DNA of 64,000 nucleotides from Balanoglossus misakiensis (lineage: Eukaryota; Hemichordata): positions 8,122,001-8,186,000 of the forward strand of contig CM082593.2 in assembly GCA_040954595.2 (NCBI GenBank). Direction: 5' to 3'. The notes under the pieces are model-generated. The model did no database searches. It was not told the origin of the DNA and saw only the letters and a program-made list of their open reading frames with translations. Position 1 is the stretch's first letter, and each line of letters begins with the position of its first letter. The position numbers were made by a program, and so were the translations under genes. Of this stretch, positions 1-11,000 are shown piece after piece.

Positions 1-51
1 TTTCGTAGTTCGCGAAAAATTTATCGTTCGCGAAAATTACCCGTTTTACAG
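1..51. mobile_element. MITE family C, right end (cut by window)
   Basis: TTCGCGAAAATTACCCGTTTTACAG followed by TA matches the right end of the copy at 55671. Confidence 0.75.
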
Positions 52-1209
52 TACCTGCTCTGGAATCCCAGCCGTTTGATGAAAATTGGGGCATCATGCA
101 AAGAGCTAGGGAGATTAAGTGTACTTTATATGCTAATTAGGCAGAAGACTGACTATTGGGTCATAATTTTATGATATACCCTTGAGAGAAGTTTGTAAGT
201 AATGAAAATTACATGTAATTGTAAGAGCAGAAAAAAGTAGGATTCAATTTTACAAGAAATTTGTGTTTATTGTTTATAATTATTTCACACAAACAACAAG
301 CATTCATATTTGTAAGGGTAATTACAAACTAATATACATGTAAGAACCTAGTAAATTTAAGAATTTTACCAAGTGAGAATACCAATTCAAGCTGGTCAGA
401 TATCTTAATTGCAACTCATCTCCTGAGCCGCAAATTTCAACTGTACCATTGAACCCATGTGAATGTCCTATATAGAATATCAACATATTCAGTGGAGACT
501 GTGTCATCTCTAATGACACGATCAAAAAGTACTTTACTGGGCAGGTATGCATTTGTCACTGTTATTGCAGGATGCTTCCCAAGTGTAAGTACCTGAACTA
601 CGGTACAATGCTATTAAGATGGCAATCATGATAAAAACCTTAAAACATTATTCATGTTTTTCAACAAGTGATTTATGTACCGTGGCTTGTTTCCATAGCA
701 ACAGTAGTGGCACGTTTTTGTATGTGTATGTATACATGTATATTTGATTCTAAAAGCCACAAATATAAATTGACCAATGAAGAAGCTTAAAATGAGCATT
801 TAAAATACATGTATCTATATATAGAAATAATAAACGATAATACTGATATGATGTTTTGTTAAACCCTTCTTGCAGACTTGTTACTTATTTCTGGCATTTT
901 TCTCAATTAATATTTCTGTGATGGCTGTTGCTACGGTAGATGACATTTTGTCAAATAGTGGGTACATGTAAACGACAGTGTTTCCATCCAATGGTAGACT
1001 GCTGGAAAATGGATTTTGGTTGTTGACTTATCACCATAGCTACCTTGATGCCCCATCTGGTAAAATTGGAAAAGTCATAGTGTAATGAGGATACAGCTTT
1101 TTGTAGTCATTTCATATATTTTTAAATAATTCCAAATTACCCCTTGAAAATTTAAAAAGGGCCCCTTATTATGGCATTCCCAAATGAAAAACTCTACAGG
1201 TGTAGCATA

Positions 1210-1418
1210 CTGTACAACAGGTTATTTTCGCAAGTAATAAATTTTCGCGAAATACATTAGAGCCAAACAATTGGGAAAAGAAAAAGTCGCGTAGAATGTT
1301 TTTCGGAGATAACGATGTAGTTAGTGAAATACGAGAACGCCAAAATTAATCCTCACGTAACAGTTACCTCTTTTGATATCGCAAAAAATTTCCTGTCACA
1401 AAAATAACCCGTTTTTCA
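1210..1418. mobile_element. MITE family C, diverged copy
   Basis: CTGTACAACAGGTTATTTTCG ... AAAAATAACCCGTTTTTC, preceded by TA. The right terminus has decayed. Confidence 0.75.
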
Positions 1419-1893
1419 TATTGCTGCAGTGATAGATGGTGGACATATACATGTACCAGAGTAAAAAATTATATTTAGAAAACTAACAGAAATGTTTAAT
1501 TTTTTACTTTTTTATGCATATTTAATGTGATATTTGATGAAACATGGTAATTCTTATTCCTAAGCCAAATTTGAGATTAATGGTCGACCGAGTGAACTGT
1601 ACTAGGGATATAGGGTACTGGAAGTCTCCATCTCGATTGAGTATTATTAGTTTGACAGATTATTACATCGGTTGTCAAGTGCTCTCATCGAAGTAAATTA
1701 CAGATCAGATTAGTTCCAGTCAGTTCTTCCCACTATGGCCTTGCAGGCGTTAGCAGATACTTGCAGATGAGATCACTGATCTGAGAAGATTTTTATGATT
1801 TTATAGTTTATAATGACCAGGGTTTGATTAAATTGTTTTGGTTGATTACTTACCCAGTCGGTTGATGACTTTGATGAAAAGCGGTCAGGTTAA

Positions 1894-1978
1894 CCCTTTC
1901 ACCACAATGGTTTAGTCCAAACCCATTGTTTTCTATGGTAAGGTTGGACCTTTAAAGAGGGAACCGGGGGTGAAAGGG
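1894..1978. mobile_element. 85-bp piggyBac-like MITE, copy 1
   Basis: TTAA is present on both sides of CCCTTTCACC ... GGTGAAAGGG. The TTAA duplication and CCCTTT termini fit piggyBac. The arms are partly palindromic. Confidence 0.8.
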
Positions 1979-2064
1979 TTAATAACTTGAAGACATTCTT
2001 CCTGAGCAATCTATTGATTTTTTATTCTCTCATAATCATATTCACATTTCTGTTTTACCCACAG

Positions 2065-2087
2065 GACATGTTGGTGTATATTATCGG
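2065..2087 (+). CDS. ERLIN: erlin microexon (GHVGVYYR)
   Basis: This 23-nt exon lies between a pyrimidine-rich acceptor (acccacag) and the donor GTATGT. It completes a Gly codon begun in the missing upstream exon and encodes HVGVYYR, the start of the SPFH domain just after the membrane anchor. Confidence 0.85.
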
Positions 2088-5000
2088 GTATGTATCTATT
2101 TTCATAAAGTCTTTGTCACATAAGTCATGCTAAAATTTTCAGGCCTCTTTGACTATAAATGCAGATTTTTCACCAAAAATTCATATAAAATAATCATGGG
2201 TATAGACAATGATGTAAATGGTCCATTGTTCCAATTTAGACAATTAAATTTATTATCAGGTATATACAGCTAAACAAATGTAAAAATATTGGGGTAATTT
2301 TTGACTAGCACACCATTAAGACGGTTCTGAAGCGTCTCAGATTAAAAACCGTCTTTAAAAATTTGTGGACGGTGTACTTAAGTGTCCTGAAACGTCTCAG
2401 ATTTGAGACGGCTTTGCCGGCCAGACCTGAGCCGGTGTAAGGATTAACACCTCTCCGCAACCCATTGTCTATGGGGCCAGGCCTCAGCGCCTAAATATAA
2501 ACTTTGTGTGTGTGGACACAACGCGACTCAAAGGATTAATGCTCTGTGTTTACCATAGGCAAATATTGTCTCAAATTTTACCCTGTGTGAACCTGGTATT
2601 AAAAATGTTAAATTGTTTGAATGTGTCAGTAGATTTACAAAACTGACAAGGAGTTTTTATCTGTCTCAGCTGTGATTAAAATCCTTTACATCTGTTACAA
2701 AAGAGTAACAGGCTAGGTTGTTTTTTTTTTAAATCTGATTAAATGATTGAAGGATTATATTTAGTGTATTGCAATTTTCATCAAAACAAGCTTAAACGTC
2801 AAACTCAGTTGTATCAAGGAAATTATGGGAACACTTATTTTTTGAGCAAGCACCACACTCCTTCCTGAAATGTCTCAGCTCAAATGCTGACATAAAATAT
2901 TATTTGTGAATGGTTCTAGTGGTCCTGGAAAATTTCAGATTTGAGACAGATTTGCTGGGAAGACCTGAGCTGATGTAAGGATTAACACCTTTCCGCAACA
3001 GGCTGCGTGTATGGGACCAAGCTGCTTTAACTTTAGTGTGTGAGGGACACAAAGCAACTCAAAAGATTTTAATCCTATGTGTTTACAGATGATGCTGACT
3101 TTTACCAGGTTCACACAGGGTAAAATTCGAAATGTTTCAGAGACACTATTTGCCTATAGCAAACACAGAGCATTAATCCTTTGAGTTGCGTTGTGTCCAC
3201 ACACACAAAGTTAGGGTTAGGTTCTAAGCGTTGAGGCTCGGCCCCATAGACAATGGGTTGCGGAAAGGTGTTAATCCGGGTATGGTGCCTCATCAGCCTC
3301 ATGGCGTTTCGTCTGCACAGTCTTTGTCTACACCACGTTGATGAAGTTGCCGGTCATCTGGAAATTTGAATGCCAACGTAACTGCCGCCTGAGCGCGTCT
3401 GACGTCATTTGATATCGAAGACTACAAGCTTAATGAGTGTATTAAAAAGCAAATTCATTGTCATCATTAGGAAGTGCATTATTTGATGTAACCTTCATTT
3501 CATTTTTTTTTATTTTCATATTTTCATGACAACCAGGGAGGTGCATTGCTAAGTCAGACCAGTGGCCCAGGTTACCACATTATGATGCCATTTTTGACAT
3601 CATTCAGGACAGTGCAGGTAATCACATCCAAATGGAATATTTTTATCTAATAACTTTTAGCACATGAAAATACAGGTATGTGTATCAAGAGTGTTTTTTG
3701 AAATATTATGCCATTAGGATGTATATGCACTTGGAGAAAATGCTGACTAGGCATTTTTCTTCATTTCGTAATTACGTTCATAGCTCAGTTAACCCTATCA
3801 TCACCATGGTTTGGTCCAAATGCATTGCTTTCTATGGTAAAATTGGACATGTATAGAGGGAAATGGGGGTGAGAAGGGTAGACTCTAATCTAGCTGGAAT
3901 GAGATCCCCTATAAAATTTTATTACAGATATTGATAAAACTTACATGTTTAAGAAATTGTCAAATAAAAGAAATGACAATCATCAAATAAAATGATTGAC
4001 TATACTTTCAATTATACCGATCATACATCCTGAAAGTGAATTTTTTAAAAGACATGATATTATCATTTGTGGTTCAAGTATAGTGATGTTGGTTGATATT
4101 TGATATATCGGTGCTATTTTTATGATGCACATATCATAGTCATCTAACATATTGAACTGGCTTTGAATGTCTTATGTATGCCTTGGTATAGCTGCAACAT
4201 TCATTTTTTTTCACAATGGCACCTCTGTTGACAGCGTGTGAAAGATTGACATAATGACGACAAGACTGTCGTCTGTACAACACTTGTCATCAAAATTGAT
4301 CTACTTCTGTGGAAAATGAGTGTTTTCATTGCTGGCAATATTTGAATGTTCAAATATTGACTGGTGGACATTCCTTAATGAGACCATTTAATTATTATAC
4401 AAAGCAAGAAGTTGGCAAATATTATATTAAGCTTATGGAAAGGCTTGCCACCCACATTTAAAAAGATAGCCCACTCTGGTTCATTCATAAAACACGTTTT
4501 CATGAGTGCCCCAAAGACAGCTTTAAAAATGTTTTGTGTGATGTAAATAGTTAAATCTGACTCATTTGTTTGACTTTAGATTGTATAAAGTGTATGGTCT
4601 CTTATAAATGTTTGTTGGGCAACTATCTGTCATTTCTGGCTACTTTTACAGTATTTTTCATTTGTGTATCAACTATATTTTTTCTAGTTCTCTTCCCAAC
4701 AATGTATATAGTAAAATCGTTCTAAACCGAACCCTGTCTAATCTGGAAACCTGTCTATACCGAACACATTTTCCTGTTCCTTTGACATAGAACCACATGT
4801 TAGAAGAACCTCTCTATATTAAGAAACCGGACACCTCTGCAAACCGAACAATTTCTCCAGGCCTTTTGGTGTTCAGTTTAGACAGGTTTTACTGTCACTA
4901 CCATTATCTCTTATGGGCTGAGTAAGCTGGCTTTAGATAAAATTTAATAATGATAACGTTGAGATTTTTTGTGTGTGAGTGGTCTCTGCCACTAATTCAT

Positions 5001-8000
5001 GCAATATCCTATGTATATGAGTATCATTAGTGTCCTATTCAGTGTTATATGCCAAAGCATGTCTCTGCAATATCATTTGAATTTTCAACCAGATTTCTAA
5101 CATGGATGTTCCAGACGTTCAAAGAGACCATGCTTGAGAAAACTGATATGATGATATTGCATTTGCAATGAATCATCATGACGTAAGATGTAGAACACCT
5201 TACTACATGTATATGCATTCTTTTCATTTCAGTATTTGTGAGACTCAGGCCCAATTTTAAAATCTTTGAAGGGCCCCCTAGCACATGCATGCAACCACTG
5301 AGACATCTAAACAGATGTAGTAATACATGTAGAAGCAAATGACCTTGATATACAATATGTCAGATTTAATCTTTTTATACACTAGATTAATTTTAAGAGG
5401 ATAATGGTCTAATAAATCAAGTTGATTGGACAGTGTAATTGGCCAGCTAAAGTAGTCGTATTTGAACGTGTACAGTTAGTGGTATTATTGCCATCAGAGA
5501 TCCAACTGTTTATTGAGTTCACAGAGTTGCTTGATACAAAATTGTATGATATTACAGGGATGTCGAAAATAGCTGGCAGCCAGTAAAAAGTAACGATTGT
5601 CAGGGGAAAAAAATCCAGCAGTGAAAATGACTAATTCAATGGACCTTTTCAGAAATGAATGTGCACACTGATTCTTGTAATGGCCTTCGCTTTTATTTTT
5701 CCACCCGTAAGAAATTTTGTCTTCATCCTAGACTCTATGGCAGTCGCTGTGCCTGTCGATAAAGAATGGAACTTTCATCATACAACGTACGACGCACCGC
5801 CAGGCAAAGCGACTGTACTTTTCTGTACACATATATTTGATATGAATATTCATGAGTAATCGGAGGGGCGGGGTTAATTTGCTTATGGGATGTGCAGAAG
5901 CGCACACAAGCTCGCGATAACACTCAAACTGTACGTGGTATGTACGCGTATAGAACATCATGTGGACGCGACGCTAATTTGATTGACAGACATATGAGGT
6001 TCGAATGTTCTCTTCTACTTACCAAAATCTGGTAATACCATTTCAATGAGGGCATTTACAGAATTGGCAAGACTGTGTGATTAGCGTCGCGTCCACAGGA
6101 TGTTCTATATGTAACTCGGACGCGCATTTCGGTACCACTCAGTCTTGGAGCAAGACTATCGTCATCCATGTGTTTTCACTTGCATACTGTGTGATTGTTA
6201 TCGTATAGGCTAAATGAAAAATATTTTATCTGATAAACTCCTACATCACTGGCTCTCATTACAACAATGCAGCCATGATACAGTACCACAGAACCGAAAA
6301 TTACGTGACTATCACCAACGGACATTCAAAACTGGTCTTCTGTAGGATTATGTTTTGAAATTTTATAGGAGAGCCTTTTGATGTACAGTCAAACCTGTGT
6401 TAGTGGCCACCTCTGTATAGTGGCCACTTTGGTACAGTCCCTATGCAATAAACATGTACATTAAAGGGACAAAGTCTCTCTCTTACTGCCTTTATCTCAT
6501 TAATTATGTTTGATACAAGACACCGTTTATGTTATTTAACATGTGGATATATGGTGAATCAACGTTTGACCACACACAACTTCCATTCTGTTTGTAGGAT
6601 ATGAGAGTAAAAATCTCGCCAAAATTTGAGTATTTCTGAACATTTCTCTGAGTCAGCCCTATTCCTTTGCATGTTTTGTGGAAAATGTTCTCGAGTCACC
6701 AGTGAGTTTGTTGAGTCAGTGACGCGGCATGCAGGCGTAGAGGGCGCACTACTGCTGGGCATTTCTAGTGTCTCTTCTCCAGCTGTGGTTCTAATACATG
6801 CACAATCAAGCGTGCCGCTGAAAATCTTTCAAAGAATTCACAAAGCCGGGTGTAATCTGCAAAACTTCTGTTGATTCGGCAAGGATTTTATAGAAATAGT
6901 CCGAACAACCTGCAACCTACTAATAGCATAAAAGTCTCTCTCTTGCTGCCCTTTTTCCATTTATTATGTTTCATACAAGACACCGTTTATTTTATTCTAC
7001 ATGTGGATATATAGTGAATCAACATTCGATCACACACAACTTTCATCCCATTTGTAGGATATGAGAGGAAAAATCTCACCGAAATGAATAAACGGCAGAG
7101 AGCGATTATTCATTTTGGCGAGTTTTTCACTCTCGTGTCTACAAGTGGGATGGAAGTTGTGTGTGGTTATACGTTGATTCACTATATATCCACATGTAGA
7201 ATAACATAAACGGTGTATTGTATCAAACATAATGAATGGAAAAGGGCAGCGAGAGAGAGACTTTGTCCCTTTAAATGTTAAATAATCATGACGCTATTTA
7301 TATTTGCATATAAAAATGCCAAAATTATGGAATGACCGTGGTGATGTGCAGTCTTTATCACCAAACAGACTGTAGTGTTGTCATAAAAAAATCAACCATT
7401 CCAGAGAGATAGACTGGTACTACATAACCTCTTATCAGAGAACAAACTCTAAGAATTATCATTCACTTTATAGACTGAAAGTGAAGTGGTCGTCATGCCG
7501 TGCTTGTGCGTGTTGGTGTCCCCCCCTTGTGTGACAATATGTCACAGATTGCCACGGCAACAGATAATAATTCAGTGAGTTTCAACGACAGTACAGTTTC
7601 AACTATAATGGTGACAGTACCTGTTGTATGCCAGAGAGAATGGTATCAGAAGGACTGACATGAGACGACATTACAATAGTGACAGTATGAGACATCAAAA
7701 CAAAAACAGACTCAGTGCGCAAGTGCAGCCTGATGACTGATGCACATGAAGTAATACTCTATCAGCAGAAATGTGAGGCGGTTTAAAAAAATGTATGTTC
7801 CATGTTGACTATGAACCAAAGACCAATTTGAAAAAAAAACATCGAATTTTTCATCTTTCTGTTTCTTGAAACAGCACTAAGACTGCGTATGCTGTTTTCA
7901 GACCATGATGATTTTTCAGAAGATGCATGATGTGAATGTGAATGATCTTGAAGTTGACCTTGACTGCAACAAATTGATTGTCTTGAAAATTGACAATCAC

Positions 8001-11000
8001 AGCAGGTTGTAATTGTTGGCCTATGTTATTACTGATTTGAAAGTAAAATCAGAAATTACGGATCAAGGACTTGTTTTTTTGCCATTAGTGGAGAAATAAT
8101 ATAGATGTGTACAGTAAATGCTTTCTTTAGTCAAATTGAAGATTTACTTTTCTGACATGGTATGAAATGGTTGCCATGGTGACTAGCTGAGCAGCCTTTT
8201 AATAATTTGCTGATATATACTTGTAAGCTCTGACATGTAATAATTGTAATAATACAACTATTATTATTAAGTATAATTTATGTGAAATTGTATTTGACTA
8301 TTAAAATGTGAATTATTATCCCTCACAAGTGAAAAGACCAAGGACACATTATATCAATATAGATGGGGACTCAGTGAGTGACATGTGTATTGGACGAGCC
8401 AAGGCGAGTCCAGTACATCACTCACCGAGTCGGTGTAGTGTTATCTGCACAAATCGTATGTGTTGAACATTAAAATGAACGTAGTAACTAACTTATCATC
8501 ATGACAATGAGACCATGTGTATGTGTATGTGGTTCTTATTCAAAAGTGCCAGTGTTTAATGAATCATCGTCACTGATTTAGTTTATATATCCCATAACTG
8601 GAACTTCCTGAAATGCCTTTGATTTTGTTCTTGTATGCTGGACATGTTGGAACAAATGCTGACCATCATAATTTCTTTGCAGACAACTCTACAGACAGAC
8701 GAAGTGAAAAATGTTCCCTGTGGTACCAGGTGAGACAGTTTATTCAATGGCTATTTTCTTCAATTGAGTTTTATTATGATGTTTGTTTTGCCAATTGCGA
8801 AATTTGTATCATTCGTTCAGTAGTCAATCTTTCAAGTCACCAGCTGTTTTCAATTGGTGTGTTTTCATATAGTAGCTGCTAGACCAAGTTTCTGTTTGTG
8901 TTACCAGTATTGATGTGGACTCTGATCACAAAAATGTTGTTAAATTTGATTTTAAAGTTTGACTTGCGTTTTTGTTACATTGCAGTGGTGGGGTCATGAT
9001 TTACTTTGATAGAATAGAGGTAGTCAATGTTCTAAGTTCTCCTGCTGGTGAGTTATTTAAACTTTGTGAAATATGCCCTCAACAAGTATCTTTTGTGATG
9101 CTTTTGTTTTTATGTGTGGGCTAAATATTGTATAGCTGCACATTTACTTTGCTGTTGACTGTCTTCCAATTTATTTTTGATTATTCCTGACATGATATAT
9201 CAAAGACATATATTGCGGCCATATTGCATTTTATCTGTGAAATTAACAAAATGTTTTGAGTAACATATATACCAATAATCCACATTCATGCATGCAGGTT
9301 TATGTGCTAAGATCACATGCAAGTTTTGCCCAGTAAGAATTTCAAAGCACTTTCAAATAATAATTTGTTGGATTATGAATGTAAGATTGTATGTTTTTAT
9401 TTCCAACAGTTTTTGATATTGTGAAGAATTACACAGCAGATTATGATAAGACGTTGATCTTTAACAAAGTTCATCATGAACTCAATCAGTTTTGTAGTGC
9501 TCATAATTTACAAGAAGTCTACATTGAGAAGTTTGGTAAGTTCATTGGATTTATACAAACAATTCTTGTATTTTCTAAAGCTCCAATATCTGTATCACCA
9601 TGTTTAGTATTTTTGTTTTATGTATATGTACAGCAGTTTCTTGTTACACTCCCTGAAGTTCATGTACATTTACCTTAAGTTTACAATATGACATGGAGTT
9701 TGTGTCCTAAGCTTTTATTTTTCCTCTCAGATCAAATTGATGAAAACTTGAAGATAGCCCTTCAGAAAGATCTGACAGAGATGGCACCTGGACTAATAGT
9801 GCAAGTATGTGTAGACAACATGAACCATGTTATCATACAAAATCTGGTGCCTCAAGCATGTTGCCAGTCTGACATCTTTTAAAGGGGCAAAGTCACTCAT
9901 TTTTGACATCATTTCAGTTTAGTTTCTTGTGAACTATTGTTTGTATTGTTCTGCTCACTGAAATCTGGGTGTGTGAGAATGAGAGAGAGATTTCTTTTCT
10001 CGATCTTAATTACTAATTCATCGTAAATAAAAATCACCAAAGCTCACCTTGGATATTTCTCACTAACTTTGTTGCCAGGCAGTGAGAGTGACCAAACCAA
10101 AGATTCCAGAACAGATCAGGAAGAACTATGAAGCTATGTAAGTATATCCCAGGCCAAGGGGTAGTTCTGGTCACATGACCCACCAAACCTATACTTTTAA
10201 AGCCTTACAAATATGCAGGATTGAAAAAGGCAAAGAAGGAATATTCTATCACATTCAAGTAGTTTATTTTCACTGTCTCTCCTTTTGATTCTTGTTTTTG
10301 TTTTGATGAGCAGTTGTCTGTTGTGACCACTTGGTAGGTGTGTCCCTGACTGAAAGAAGTTGCTTGTCATATGTGTTTGTACAAACAATTTTTGTTCAAA
10401 AATCAATTTTTCTAGCACTGCTTGTAAGATTGCCATGACATACTGTAAAACACTTTATTTTCGAGAGCAATAAATTTTCGCGAAATACGGGAGAGCCAAA
10501 ATAGCGAGAAAATAAAAAGTGGCGTGAATTTTTTTATGCAGTGAATGAAAAAAGAGAATGCGAAAATTTATACTGACGAAACAGTGGCCTCTTTCGATAT
10601 CGCGAAAATTTCAAATTGTGAAAATAAAGTGTTTTACAGTATGACAGTTTATTGGGCTGTGCCTAGTTAATTTTTTTACATTTTCATATTAACAAAAGTT
10701 TAGGTCATATCTGTTTGCCAATGTCACCTGTGATTTTTATTCTGTGTATTCCTATTTGTGTGTAATCCTCAAATGTGACCACAGTGTCCTTGACACTTTG
10801 TTTACCGTTTCAACCTTAACTGGCTTTAATAACCAGTGGTCACCCTCTATTTTATTACTGTTCAGGGAGGCTGAGAAAACCAAACTCCTGATTGCTCACC
10901 AGAAACAAAAGGTGATCGAAAAAGAAGCAGAGACTGAACGGAAGAAGGCCATCATTGAAGCTGAAATGGTTGCCCAGGTAACCCAGATTCAGTATGAGAT

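Larger units (their letters stand above)
1..2064. other. erlin upstream intron or 5' flank
   Basis: No exon for the erlin N-terminus (ending KIEEG plus a donor) was found. The stretch holds two family C copies, one 85-bp MITE and otherwise A+T-rich unique sequence. Confidence 0.6.
3618..8682 (+). other. large erlin intron
   Basis: A 5.1-kb intron with several MITEs (listed separately). Short open frames at 5045-5961 and 6559-6874 lack homology I recognise and overlap repeats. Confidence 0.75.

Noticed and set aside
8613-8882. 89-codon ORF over an erlin exon containing [10 protein letters not shown]
   Set aside because: It is in a different frame from the conserved erlin exon, and the resemblance to the GHVGVYYR exon at 2065 is a chance five-residue match.
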